The translations under genes were made by a program, and so were the position numbers. Positions 15,101 through 23,329 of a stretch of DNA of 64,000 bases are shown piece by piece. The stretch is from Acanthopleura granulata (lineage: Eukaryota > Mollusca > Polyplacophora > Chitonida > Chitonidae): the NCBI GenBank assembly GCA_016165875.1, contig JABBOT010000009.1, positions 10,084,017-10,148,016 of the forward strand, read 5' to 3'. Within the stretch, counting starts at the first letter, position 1. Every line of letters starts with the position of its first letter. The notes under the pieces are model-generated. The model was not told the origin of the DNA. It saw nothing but the letters and a program-made list of their open reading frames with translations, and did no database searches.

Positions 15101-16042
15101 ATTCTTTGTGTACCACGAGTGTTTCAACAATTACCATCCCTCAACAAACAACGCGAAATTCTGTATAATTTTCATTGCTCACGTAGTACATGAGCTTAAT
15201 CAAAATTCTTACAATTATGCACAAGTTTAAACAATTCTCATTCCTCATTTACTACGAAAGTTTAAGCAACCCTCATATTCCTGATATAACGTGAAAATGT
15301 AAACAGCTTCCCGGCAAGAGAAATTCTCCGCCACCAATCAAAATTTCGACGACTCATCAAAACAAATTAAAACTAGAACGTTTCACTTTTACACAAATTA
15401 GATTAATAAGCGTGTAATAGCTGGGGCCAGTGTCCCAGCAGAAGACATTTTTCAGTCCCTCGTTATTCGATACGCCGATAAGTCAGGGGCGTGAGGGACT
15501 GAAAAGAAAGGCTTTTATGAAACGAGCTCTTTTCATTTTAACACGGTCAGGTGATTTGGTGGTCAGTACACGTATACGTATTCACAGACACACATACGTT
15601 AGGCTTATATGGAGACTACACTGCATAGGGTATATAAGTTTGAATCTATAACTGCCAATACGACATTCATATGACACTTTGTGGCCTGAAAAATGTCAGA
15701 ATATATGTGTATGTTATGAGTGCTATAGACTTGCATACACAACATTACAACTGTTACTATTATTAATTAATTATTTAAATTACTCATTATCTGATATCGA
15801 CGCCAAAGGTATGAATATATGTACATATAGCTTATTATATACGCCCCCCCCCCCCCGCTCAAAAAAACAAAAATTAAAAAAGAGAAACCAGACGTTTCTG
15901 TGCAATGCTTCGCGGTACAGTGTAAACTTTAAGGTAAATTTTCGACAATCTTACCTGTAGAATGAGCAGATGTGTGAGAGATTGCACTGGCGGTAATTAT
16001 CAAGGTCACCAGCAGCAGGTGCCCGTTACCCCAAGGGCCCAT
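30..16042 (-). CDS. Small cysteine-rich secreted or membrane-anchored protein, 152 aa, five exons (unrecognised family)
   Basis: I do not recognise this gene. The model joins 16042-15955, 9009-8907, 1470-1349, 557-510 and 127-30 (minus strand). All junctions are GT/AG and the phases fit (1, 2, 1, 1), giving 152 codons plus TAA. Residues 1-22 look like a signal peptide (MGPWGNGHLLLVTLIITASA). Residues 31-103 hold seven cysteines (31, 39, 43, 63, 72, 80, 103), mostly in helix-like sequence. A short Pro/Glu linker follows (108-120). Residues 129-148 are hydrophobic and end with QERN, so the protein is either a type I membrane protein with a very short tail or a GPI-anchor precursor. The cysteine pattern recalls small helical disulfide domains such as DUF19-like ones, but this is a weak guess. 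A TATA box lies upstream. Introns are about 6.9, 7.4, 0.8 and 0.4 kb. No transcript evidence is available. Confidence 0.78.
281..430 (+). mobile_element. SINE family A, 5'-truncated copy
   Basis: This copy keeps the SINE body (GCCAGCAACCTGCGG), the conserved 3' tail (TAAGTGAAATATTCTTGAG) and an AAATAAATAA tail. It lacks the tRNA-like head. It lies in the last intron of the minus-strand gene, in antisense orientation to it. Confidence 0.8.
510..557 (-). CDS. Anchored Cys-rich protein, exon 4
   Basis: A 48-nt exon with a strong acceptor (pyrimidine-rich, ending TTTCCGTTTCAG) and donor CAG|GTCAGT. Both ends are phase 1, so it could be skipped without shifting the frame. It encodes a short linker rich in Gly, Pro and Glu between the cysteine domain and the C-terminal anchor. 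Confidence 0.75.
740..1225 (-). repeat. Two diverged tRNA-like repeat fragments (family D)
   Basis: Positions about 756-830 and 1155-1215 share the pattern GCAGCCGA..CAGCGAG..TTGGATTCGAAC. On the minus strand this reads like a tRNA B box (GTTCGAATCC). A similar piece lies near 6180-6212, and part of the flank recurs near 20285-20330. They are probably old SINE heads. The second piece flanks exon 3 of the minus-strand gene without overlapping it. Confidence 0.4.
1349..1470 (-). CDS. Anchored Cys-rich protein, exon 3
   Basis: A 122-nt exon running from acceptor TTTTGTTTCAG to donor AAAG|GTAGGC, phase 2 in and 1 out. It encodes residues 64-104, including Cys72, Cys80 and Cys103 in two helix-like stretches. 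The frame is open only in the phase that continues exon 2. Confidence 0.78.
1563..1788 (-). mobile_element. SINE family A, near full-length, diverged
   Basis: Read on the minus strand it has a tRNA-like head (GGAGGCCTCCGTGGAG), then a body, the 3' tail and (AAAT)n. It lies in intron 2 of the minus-strand gene, in the sense direction of that gene. Confidence 0.75.
1972..2106. repeat. Tandem duplication, about 66-bp unit, two copies
   Basis: The words CCATTGTAGAATG and CCCCGTAAAACTAC each recur about 66 bp apart, giving two copies side by side. The right flank (about 2160-2200) looks like a SINE head remnant (GGATTCGATCCCGG). Confidence 0.65.
2278..2400 (-). mobile_element. SINE family C, 3' fragment
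   Basis: It matches the antisense of the family C tail seen at 63328-63662 (CAGTCATATGACGACGA, then GTGTCTTCTTGTGG). The head is missing. The rest of 2400-3400 is AT-rich intron with nothing I can identify. Confidence 0.65.
3421..3462. repeat. Short hairpin, 10-bp stem
   Basis: TGTATCAGTG is followed 16 bases later by CACTGATACA, a perfect 10-bp inverted repeat. Nearby bases up to about 3570 contain several more TGTAC/GTACA words. No function is evident. Confidence 0.5.
3801..3990. mobile_element. Hairpin MITE, family ATCCGTT, copy 1
   Basis: The ends are inverted copies of each other (CCTCAAAAAAATCTTTCG against its complement at 3970-3990), and the inner parts also pair (GATGACGGATTGC against GCAATCTGTCATC). 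The centre holds GGATTAATCC, itself palindromic. No coding capacity; about 190 bp. Confidence 0.75.
4062..4165 (+). mobile_element. SINE family B fragment
   Basis: It contains the family B words AATGGTGTGCGTG and GGTTTACCCCAGGCA, then a run of CAATCAATCAATC. The middle part is shortened. Confidence 0.55.
4451..4590. mobile_element. Hairpin MITE, family ATCCGTT, copy 2
   Basis: It shares GATCTTCCGTTAA, GAGGGCTGACGGATT and GGATTAATCCGTTAAC with copy 1 and ends in the inverted partner AACGGAAGATTTTTTGAG. It lies about 460 bp downstream of copy 1. Confidence 0.72.
4624..4866. mobile_element. MITE with about 48-bp terminal inverted repeats
   Basis: The left end (GGATCACGAAGCTGTCT...) pairs with the right end (AGACAGCTTAGTGATCC) over roughly 48 bases with mismatches. 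About 240 bp in total, non-coding. The outer bases GGGCCCGGGATCAC resemble other MITEs in the window. Confidence 0.75.
4998..5032 (+). mobile_element. SINE tail fragment
   Basis: Only the conserved tail AATATTCTTGAGTAGGGCG and the following TTAAACAATAAG remain. The rest of 5050-6160 shows no supported gene or repeat. Confidence 0.5.
6232..6540. mobile_element. Decayed hairpin MITE, family ATCCGTT, two remnants
   Basis: The words ATTAATCCGTTATATC, GATAACGAATTAATCAG and CTTAATCTGTTGTATAC match the interiors of the MITEs at 3801-3990 and 4451-4590. Two adjacent remnants can be seen (6232-6400 and 6410-6540). The boundaries are uncertain. Confidence 0.5.
6640..7021 (+). other. Promoter-like or LTR-like leader with a 63-codon ORF
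   Basis: A TATA element (TATATAAATC, about 6646) is followed by AATAAA at about 6762 and an ATG-started 63-codon frame (6830-7021, MATEAERIRKLIHPNIKV...). A donor-like C|GTAAGTTG sits 25 bases after the ATG. The TATA-then-AATAAA order is what an LTR shows, but no second LTR, clear primer site or gag domain is visible. It could also be a small unrelated promoter. The encoded peptide is basic and unrecognised. Confidence 0.3.
7633..7925. repeat. Tandem repeat, three diverged units of about 100-120 bp
   Basis: Three units each contain ACAATATCG/ACAATGTTG, CGAAAACAA, a CTACCTTTA word and a T-rich (TTTA)n run. They sit in the large intron 2 of the minus-strand gene, and the run ends in GATTGATTGATT. 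Confidence 0.65.
8010..8270 (-). mobile_element. SINE family A, full length, 13-bp target duplication
   Basis: Read on the minus strand: GGCCTCGGTGGCTCAGTCGG (A-box-like tRNA head), B-box-like GTTCAAGTCTAGC, body, tail, then (AAAT)n. The flanks GACTTTGTATCTA (7997-8009 and 8271-8283) are a perfect 13-bp target-site duplication. This is one of the best copies for defining the family. Confidence 0.9.
8907..9009 (-). CDS. Anchored Cys-rich protein, exon 2
   Basis: A 103-nt exon from acceptor TTGTTACAG to donor GCAG|GTACAG, phase 1 in and 2 out. It encodes residues 30-63, including Cys31, Cys39, Cys43 and Cys63 (pattern C-x7-C-x3-C-x19-C). Its GC content stands out from the AT-rich intron on both sides. 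Confidence 0.78.
9010..11102. other. Intron 1 of the minus-strand gene, right-hand part: nothing identified
   Basis: This is AT-rich unique-looking DNA. I see no exon with matching splice signals, no SINE and no strong inverted repeat. A TAGGCCTA word occurs near 9600. Confidence 0.4.
11117..11378 (-). mobile_element. SINE family A, full length, 14-bp target duplication
   Basis: Head, body, tail and (AAAT)n are all present on the minus strand. The direct repeats CTTTTCCTAATATC at 11103-11116 and 11379-11392 are identical, a clear sign of LINE-type insertion. Confidence 0.92.
11393..13165. other. Intron 1, middle part: nothing identified apart from a tRNA-like B box
   Basis: Mostly AT-rich intron. 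Near 12870-12890 the minus strand reads ACGGGTTCAAATCC, a B-box-like word perhaps left from an old SINE. There is a short A-run at 11702-11714. No exon is supported. Confidence 0.35.
13170..15310. repeat. Decayed satellite array, about 35-bp unit, about 2.1 kb
   Basis: From about 14000 to 14570 units of about 35 bp follow each other (core TAACGCGAAAGTTTAAACAA, then TCCTCATGGCTAATG). Units ending CTAAT and CTTAT tend to alternate. A four-unit period is visible: GTAACACGAAGTTTAAAC recurs exactly 140 bp apart (14286 and 14426). On both sides the units decay gradually, still recognisable as CTCATTCCTC...AAAGTTTAAAC back to about 13170 and out to about 15310. There is no coding capacity. Confidence 0.8.
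15844..15856 (+). repeat. Poly-C tract
   Basis: A run of 13 C residues followed by A-rich sequence, just 3' of exon 1 of the minus-strand gene (inside intron 1). Confidence 0.8.
15955..16042 (-). CDS. Anchored Cys-rich protein, exon 1 (signal peptide)
   Basis: The ATG at 16042 opens 29 codons with a typical signal peptide (hydrophobic core HLLLVTLIITASA) and ends with donor CAG|GTAAGA, phase 1. The region is GC-richer than its surroundings, as expected of a first exon and promoter. No other in-frame ATG gives a better signal peptide. Confidence 0.8.
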
Positions 16043-16098
16043 GATGCCCCGGGTGGTCGGGGTGTCTTGGGTGCGAGAACAGACAGATACACGCGACA

Positions 16099-16106
16099 CT
16101 ATATAA
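16099..16106 (-). promoter_or_regulatory. TATA box of the minus-strand gene
   Basis: The minus strand reads GATTATATAG about 60 bases before the ATG at 16042. Transcription would start near 16070-16076, leaving a 5' leader of about 30 bases. The surrounding 16000-16480 block is GC-rich. Confidence 0.5.
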
Positions 16107-16109
16107 TCG

Positions 16110-17330
16110 CTATATTCCGCCCGGTCGAGAAGATATCGTTAATCCGTATGTGTTGGGTAGTCCGTGTTTACGCACGATTCTCCTGCAAGTGTTTGGCCAA
16201 CTCCTACGAGGGGGGTGAGGTTGCGAGGGGGCTGGATGGCAGGAATCTTACCGACCCGCTTTACCGTCGCACAATAGGGAAGATCGTGTATAAAATACAT
16301 ATTGGCCTTCCTTTATATTCCATGCAAGCAAAGCCACGCCTAGATCCGCCTTTTGTGTCGTCCGCTTGCCGACTTCATTTACTTCCCTGACCGCTTTAAC
16401 CCACCATCTACACAGTCCACGGCACTTCGAACAGCACTCAGCTCGTAGAGTGTACGCGGACTGGATTCGCCCCACTCCAAGTGCTCACTTCTGACGTCCA
16501 TAACTGAACTCCACCAAGCAAAACATATGTATTCCCAATTCACACACTCGTACCTCAAAAGACAGCATTCAAAGAAGATAAAAAGTCGTCGTCAAAAAGA
16601 ATTTTTTTAAAAAAGATAAATGGCTAATATCTGTTCTAAGCAGTGGTGTTTGAGGTGTTGTAATTGGGCCTACTTCAGCTCAAATCTTCCTCGGCCTTTC
16701 TTGTCCCTATTCTTTGTTTCTCAGTACAAATACATGTCAAGCGATGCGAGAAGGGGTAAGGGATGTACAGGGGCCCTTTACATTCTTATGTGTTAGGGTA
16801 GACTGCACATCTGTCCCCTCTCCCCGCCCCAATCCGCCCTCTCAGGTGAGAAACATTTAACCCAACAAAACCACACACTTCCTTAGAAATCCTTGTATCT
16901 TCTTGCCCAATCCGTCGGAAAGAATACTGTTCCAACCCAAATACTGTATACAATTTATTGACTTTTAATAGCAACACTGTCCTGTAGCTAAATGCTGCAC
17001 ACATACTGATATTCTGGTGGCTACACGCTTGCATGCTCTAAGGCTATGGGTATCTCATCAACCCGTATAAGCCAAAGTACATTACTACGAAGTAAGACTC
17101 GAAATAAATAGATAAATAATTAGTTAAATGTGTATCGGTAACCACGTGTTAATCCCAGAACGCTACTAGTTGTGCTTTCTGTAGGAATATATTTTCTTTC
17201 TAGTTCAATTTTTTTCCTACGTTTTTTTTCCATCCATTAGCGACTTTTTTGTTAGCCCATTCCACCTATCATCGAGCAATGTAGCTGACAACAAGTGAAA
17301 TTTTAGATCTCACATCTACGTAGTTGTAAA
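16110..17330. other. Upstream flank of the minus-strand gene: no gene seen
   Basis: 16110-16480 is GC-rich and probably promoter DNA. 16500-17330 is mixed sequence. Open frames exist on both strands but lack splice context or recognisable motifs. Confidence 0.35.
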
Positions 17331-17333
17331 ATC

Positions 17334-17507
17334 CGGTGAGTGGGGCTGTAAAACAGGTGAGTACATGGGACTAGAAACTCGGTGGGTGGAGCCGTAATAC
17401 CACTGAGTGGGACTGTAAAACCGATGAGAGGGACTTTACGACCGGTGAGTAGGAGTAGAAAAACGGTGAGAGGGACTGTAAATTCGGTGAGTGGGACTGT
17501 CGTCAAC
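17334..17507. repeat. 21-bp minisatellite, about eight copies
   Basis: The core GTGAGTGGGACTGTAAAACCG repeats with starts at about 17336, 17357, 17382, 17403, 17424, 17445, 17466 and 17487. The spacing is 21 bases except for one 25-base step. The 21-base unit is a whole number of codons and keeps frames open on both strands. Confidence 0.85.
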
Positions 17508-17689
17508 ATTATTGGCGAATGTCACTTGCTTGTTGTTGGCCTATCCATTTTTTCCCCTTTCTTCCCTCACCACACCCCCTTTCCCTAGCCAGTTTTCAAA
17601 TTAACTGTAATTTTCGTCCACACTTCCATCTCTCATACTCATCATTTCAACGACTGCATATTTTGGACATTTGTTCCATAATCAATTTT

Positions 17690-17945
17690 GGAGGAAACTA
17701 GACAGAGCCCGGGGGAAACCCACAACCATCCGCAGGTTACTGGCAAACTTTCCCACGTACGACCGGAGAGGGAACCAGTATGAGATGGGCTTGAACTCAC
17801 AGCGATCACATGAGAGGCTCCTGAATCAATGTTATGCGCTAACACGCTAACCACTCGGCCCCGGGATTCATTCCATAAAACTGTAAAAATATTCTTGAGT
17901 CCAGCGTAAAACACCAATCAAAAAAATAAATAAATAAATAAATAA
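17690..17945. mobile_element. SINE family A: body/head (minus) next to an inverted tail (plus)
   Basis: 17690-17872 is body plus tRNA-like head in minus orientation without its tail. 17884-17945 is a tail with AATAAATAAATA in plus orientation. Either two insertions met or one copy was rearranged internally. Confidence 0.7.
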
Positions 17946-18093
17946 AACTATAATATGTAGGCCTATCACTGATATCAAAAATTATATATTTGTGGAAATT
18001 GTTTAAGTTGCCTATACATATTTAAATTAAAAGCGATTGAACAGTGTCAGTTTCTGAGCACTGTCTTTGGTAGCCAATGGTCTTAAAGCCATG

Positions 18094-18254
18094 TACTTCT
18101 GCCGTAAGTGAGAAGGTCTGCCAGCAACCTGCGGATGGTCGTGGGTTTCACCCGGGCTGTGCTCGGTTTCCTCCCAATATAATGCTGGCCGCCGTCGTAT
18201 AAGTGAAATATTCTTGAGTATGGCGTAAAACACCAATCAAATAAATAAATAAAT
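18094..18254 (+). mobile_element. SINE family A, 5'-truncated, with 9-bp target duplication
   Basis: Body, tail and (AAAT)n are present. AAAGCCATG flanks the element at 18085-18093 and 18255-18263. Confidence 0.8.
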
Positions 18255-18374
18255 AAAGCCATGCATCGCAAGCAGTTCAACGCGTGCGGGCCGTGGAGAA
18301 TGCATGTGCCTGTGTGTTCAACGCCCTGTACATCACGTATTGCATGTTTGTAAAGCTCGCCATCAACGTTACAG

Positions 18375-18665
18375 AAACAGTTCACTGCTCGCCTTGGAAA
18401 AAGTCTGAATATCCCGTACTTAACAGTCCGAGCCTACTTTCACAAAACTTCGTAAATCAATTCGTCGTAACGTTTCTCGTAAATCACGACCTTATGGCGC
18501 TATAACCTAGTCAACGTGTTTTACGAGAAAAGTTACGCGAAAAGTGACTAACGAAGATTGTGAAAGTGGCCCCGGAACTATGTGTAACGCTCATAAGCGG
18601 GGTAATGTGAACAGTTCAGTGTGCGCCGTGGGGAATGTCCGAACTTCGTGGACTTAACAGCCCTT
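18375..18665. mobile_element. About 57-bp direct repeats flanking a 140-bp MITE
   Basis: 18375-18430 and 18607-18662 are diverged direct copies (ACAGTTCA, then ACTTAACAG). Between them, 18432-18571 has long inverted ends: CTTTCACAAAACTTCGT on the left and ACGAAGATTGTGAAAG on the right, continuing inward through CGTAAC/GTTACG. The outer bases (GGCC, then ACTTTCACAA) match the end style of other MITEs in this window. Confidence 0.75.
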
Positions 18666-18669
18666 TACT

Positions 18670-19428
18670 ATTTGTAATCCCCATGACCATTACTAACAAA
18701 GGTCAGCGCGCAGGGTACCCGGATGATATCGTATACATCCGAATTCGAGGCAATATATCTACATCTGCTTAGTTTGAAAAAAGCTAGGAGGTTTCATTTT
18801 TCCGTTGATTACTTTTTTTTAGGGTTCTCAAGTCCTCGGAATTAATTCATCAGAAAATGCTTGGGAACAGCTTGAGCATTCCACATCCGTCAGTTATGAA
18901 AGGCAAAAGAAAAAAATAAATCTGTTTTCACAATAAAACAGGCGTGTCTGGGGTTGTTTCTATGCTTGTATACATACTGAAAGGAAGGTAAATTGACCAT
19001 TAAGCATGTAGCCCTGGAAAGGGAAACACACATTCATAATAGTTCGACCACTAAAAGATGAAAGAATTAGATTTAGCTGAAAGATTTTTTTGATGTGCGC
19101 GGGCTCTTCACTCGACACTAGTGTGAATAGTACGAGAAAAGTGCTCTAAGTCTGAAGTTATCCGATTCAGAGACCGTACTGGTTGTGCTTGGCTGCCGAT
19201 GGAGAAACGGAACCCTCACCGTCCAGTTGTCGTTTTTAATCCGCCTGGATATTTTGTGAAGAGAAACTGTAACCTCGCCTGTCTCAATGGACGATGGTTC
19301 GGACGTGTGAATAAATAAGAGACAATAAGCTTTACCTGGCCGGTGGAGGAGTATGTCGGTCACATGCACTCGTGATCTGCAAAAGAACTATACTTTTTTG
19401 ATACAACTTGAGGGAAATAAGCCCTATA
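18670..19428. other. Intergenic, nothing identified
   Basis: No exon, repeat or RNA gene is supported. A donor-like CAG|GTAAAG on the minus strand at about 19335 has no convincing exon behind it. Confidence 0.35.
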
Positions 19429-19429
19429 C

Positions 19430-19568
19430 GAACCTGGGTGGTTGTGGGTACTCCCCGGACTCTGCTCCGTTTCTTCCCACAGTGTTGCTGGCGGCCGCCG
19501 TATAAGTGAAATATTCTTGAGTACGGTCTAAAACACCAATCAAATAAATAAATAAATAAATAAATAAC
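19430..19568 (+). mobile_element. SINE family A, 5'-truncated
   Basis: Body (GGTGGTTGTGGGTACTCCC), tail TAAGTGAAATATTCTTGAG and (AAAT)n are present. Confidence 0.8.
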
Positions 19569-19639
19569 CAAGCAGCCGAGGACGCTTAGCAGTTGAATGA
19601 TACATAGCAGCTGTTCCTTGTCATGTTCTACTAGCACAT

Positions 19640-20125
19640 TTTACTGAGACTGTTCCAACATAGGACATGGGACTCCTCGCTGTCTCATTCCTGTCACACT
19701 GAACATGACACTCTTCCATATCAAACCGTTCTGACGTTTAACACGACACCCTCAATTGTCTCATTACTCTGATAATGATCATGGCACCCTTTCTTGTCAA
19801 TCCTTCCTGACACCGTACATGACACCTTTCGTGCCACATTATTCTAACACTGAACACGGAACCATTTCTTGCTAAACTGTTCTGAGACTGAAGATGAGAT
19901 TCTTTCTCGTCACTTTGCTCTGACTGAACACAACACTCTCCTTTGTCACATATGTGTGACACGGAACATGACACCCTTGCTTGTCGCATTTTTCTTACAC
20001 TGAACATGACATTCTTTCTTGACACATTGTTTAACACTGAACATTGAACCGTTTTTTGGCCAAATTGTTCTTTCACTAAACATGAAACCTCTTTCTGCCA
20101 CATTTTCCTGACTAAACATGACATC
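19640..20125. repeat. Degenerate minisatellite, units about 37-45 bp
   Basis: The words CTGAACATGACA and TTTCTTGTCACATT recur about a dozen times with uneven spacing (mostly 37-45 bases). Units have drifted but keep order. The minus strand stays open across 136 codons of repeat, which is a by-product of the array rather than a gene. Confidence 0.75.
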
Positions 20126-20812
20126 TGACACACGACCTGAAATACCAATAAGTCATATCAATGTTAGCTGCTGTTGACGTCATTAGGGATGTTGCGTCTT
20201 TGCTAAGAATGGATGTACTTGTATAACAGCGGTTAGGTCTGTGGACGGAGGAAACACAGACAATAATGTACAGACCACCGTCCTTCTCGAGAAACCTGTC
20301 AAACTTCCTGACTTAAAGAAGTAGGCAAATCAGCGATATCGTCATTCGCACAGGAGAATGCTTCATCTAACTTCACGACAACCTTCTATAGGTTTTTGTG
20401 TGTGTGTCTGTAATATTGCACTCTGTAGGAAGTTCGCACTGCTTCGACTGTAAAACTTTTGCGCTGTCTTCATAATGCGACATCGCACTTTTTCTTTCCC
20501 TGATATTCGTGCACGGCAACAACATAACGCGAAGCTTTTGGGTCGGCCTTATAGGATTCAACACTGGAGACCCCGTATTATCTTTGGAGAGCAAACGGGT
20601 TTATCTGTTTCGTGAGAAACAGACGCTGACATAAGCTTTTGGCCTCTCATCGAGATGGTTTTCGATAACGTTTTATTCACGCTCCTACACGATTCACTAT
20701 TCAGCCAATAGAGACAGTATCGCCCACGTAAGCGCCAGGTAACATCGTGCCTACCTGCAATTATTCAATAAAGTGCTATATGTGAGAAACTGTGAATAGG
20801 CACTAACAAAAC

Positions 20813-21260
20813 CCATATACTACAGAACTGCAAGCACAAACGTGTTTAAAATTCAGTTTTACTTATTTCTTTCTCTGAATGATGTTTATCGCCGTACTCA
20901 AGAAATGTTTAACTTAAATCGCACCTGTCATGCAGTTTCAAGTTCAAAACTGCAAGTGTGTATTACACGCTCTACAAAGTTCCAAGTGAAGTACTATAAA
21001 GTACTACATGTGAGTCAAGAGAAACTATGTATTTGCATTAAGTAAGCCCATATGCTACAGAACTGCAAGCATAAACATGTTTAAAATTCAGTTTTATTTA
21101 CTTCTTTCTTTGACTGACGTTCATCGTCGTATGCAAGAAACGTTTCACTTATATCGTGCCTGTCATACAGTTCGAAGTTTAAAACTCCAAATGTACATTA
21201 CACGGTCTACGAAAGTTTCAGTTGCATTTTTTGTTTTGATAGCCATACCGTTCCATTTGT
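20813..21260. repeat. Tandem duplication, about 235-bp unit, two copies
   Basis: 20813-20990 and 21047-21222 align along their length (TACAGAACTGCAAGCA, GTTTAAAATTCAGTTTTA, then ATTACACG.TCTAC). Each contains a SINE-tail-like CGTACTCAAGAAA word. The copies differ by scattered substitutions. Confidence 0.75.
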
Positions 21261-21318
21261 TTCATTATTTGAATTTACCTATTTAATCGTTGTTAATGAA
21301 AATCACGCTTTGTTTCAG

Positions 21319-21372
21319 CTTTAGTGGAAGACGCCATGAAAATTATGGAAACCGCGGTGGTTATGTGCAGGT
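21319..21372 (+). other. Isolated exon-like segment (54 nt)
   Basis: A good acceptor (ACGCTTTGTTTCAG) and donor (TGCAG|GTAGAA) bracket 54 bases that are open in two frames. No neighbouring exon with matching phase was found, so it cannot be assigned to a gene. Confidence 0.2.
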
Positions 21373-21512
21373 AGAAGATAAGCGTTCCACTGACTGCCTG
21401 AGTGTTCGTTTGTTTTGTGACCCCTTCTCCATGACACTCGACGTATAAAATGATCACAGGGGACGGAAGAAGCGATTGTGTACCGCTATTGCTGTGTAAT
21501 AGAGCAGAATGA

Positions 21513-21566
21513 CTGATTGATTGGGGTATAACGCCGTACTCAAAAATTTTTCACTTATGTGAAGAC
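21513..21566 (-). mobile_element. SINE family A tail fragment
   Basis: The antisense of the tail (AACGCCGTACTCAAAAA, then TTTCACTTATGTG) is present without body or head. Confidence 0.55.
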
Positions 21567-21569
21567 GGT

Positions 21570-22238
21570 CCGGTCCCTTGAGCAGATCCTTGTTGCTCTC
21601 ATATATGAAGTGCTGCTTAACTCATTGGCCATGCACATAACATCAAACATGACACTTTGTCACAGCCGTCAAATAGCTTACTTCCTCGAGAGAAAGACCT
21701 TGGTATTTAGGAAATACGGCGTTTTCACCACACTAACCTCGCTATTTCTGTGAGGGTTTTACAGTTCCAGTCGCTTTAGTGGTAGAAAACTCCCGCAATA
21801 GCGGAAACACGTGATATGTGTGGGGTTCACAGGTTATTTCACACGATGATATCATGGCCATTGTGACCGTTAATTCACAGTGAAAACACCTGGCAGTTTG
21901 TTGCTAGGTCTTTTACCCGTAATTTTACGATAATTTGATAACAGTGTATAGGTACATGGCATATACATCACACAAGTCTTGCAAACAAACCACCCGCCAA
22001 GTGATGTCAGCGTTTTGTGCACCTGGTTTGAAACCTGAGGCAGAAGACATAGTCTCCACCGAGAGACACGTGACGAACAAGCTTAGCCTCTCAAACGTTA
22101 AACCGTCTGACAGACAGAATCACATCCGAAGGTTTCCCAAACGACATACTAGAGTTCAGTTGCGACTTATTTTAGGCTTAAGATTATAAAATAATTTGTC
22201 TCAACTAATACTGCGTGCAAATCTGTGCGCCACACATC
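21570..22238. other. Intergenic, nothing identified
   Basis: An open frame near 21935-22189 has no splice context or known motif. No repeat recognised. Confidence 0.3.
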
Positions 22239-22239
22239 G

Positions 22240-22375
22240 GGAAGTTCCTCAGTAGTTTCTCAAAGGCCGATGGTTTACTACAGGCACTTCGGCTTCCTCC
22301 ACCCATAAACCCGACAACCATTGTGTAAGAAAAAATTTAACCATGTTGTTAAACAACAATCAATCAAATCTTTCG
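22240..22375 (+). mobile_element. SINE family B, 5'-truncated
   Basis: It shows the family B core GGTTTACTACAGGCACTTCG, CTTCCTCCACCCATAAA and a tail TTAAACAACAATCAATCAAA. Confidence 0.65.
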
Positions 22376-22945
22376 TACTGTCGATGGCCAACGCTTTACC
22401 TCCATCCACAATCTTAGCCGTCGACAAGTCAGAGAAATCTTTTGGCGTAATGGAAAACGGCAATGGGATTGAAAAAGAAAAAAACTATTTGACGTGCTCG
22501 TTAGGGACCAAAAATTATGCATAGTCATCATTGGAAGGCTGCTGTTTCTAGGTATTTTTATACAGAATACACAGTTATGTAGGTCCCAAAGCGGCTATAG
22601 AACTATATACAGCGCATACTATACATTTAGGACAAAGCTTTCTAAAGAATGACCTGGTAAAGTTTGTAATGAGAAAATTATCTTCAATCCATCGCTTGGT
22701 ATCAAGGGCGTCACTCTTCTTTTTTACACACCACTTTGGCCGAATGAATTCCGCCGATAATATGGACACAAAGTAAGGATTAATACGAATAAACAGTACG
22801 GTAATCAAAACAAAATACTTGTTTCAACATATGGGTATACATCGTGGTTAAGCCCCATTTTGCATTCCGTTGTTGCAACTCGTAATACGTGAGTGCCCGT
22901 TATTGCTACATGACAACATGATCGAATGTTCGCGAAATTAATTAA

Positions 22946-23215
22946 GGGGAAGGCCTGAAGAAAGCTTGGGAGGGCCTGGGGAAAGCTTGGGAGAACATAA
23001 AGGAATCCTGGGATGGCCTAAGGAAAGTTTGGGTGAACATAAAGGAATGCTGGGAGGCCTGGAGAAAGCTTGGGAGAAAAAAAGGAATCCTGGGATGGCC
23101 TAACGAAAGCTTGGGTGAACATAAAGGAATGCTGGGAGGCCTGGAGAAAGCTTGGGAGAGAAAAGGGAATCCTGGGAGGACCTGGAAAAAGCTTGGGAGA
23201 ACATAAAGGAATCCA
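22946..23215. repeat. 41-bp minisatellite with two alternating variants
   Basis: The word AAGCTTGGG recurs at about 22962, 22983, 23025, 23066, 23107, 23148 and 23189, that is every 41-42 bases after one 21-base step. Units alternate between a CCTAA.GAAAG form and a CCTGGAGAAAG form, giving an 82-bp higher-order period. Confidence 0.85.
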
Positions 23216-23329
23216 CTTTACTCACATTCAGAAAGATTCTCTGTTTGGAGGAAGGTTGAATGGTTTTGGTAAATTAAATTCAAATTGAATTAAATCGAGT
23301 GGTGTTTTAAAACACCATACTCAGACAGC

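Noticed and set aside
15962..16390. 142-codon plus-strand open frame
   Set aside because: It lies opposite the well-supported signal-peptide exon and promoter of the minus-strand gene and shows no domain or splice logic of its own.
19738..20148. 136-codon minus-strand frame with many Cys and Met
   Set aside because: It is read entirely through a minisatellite; the repetitive composition explains its openness.
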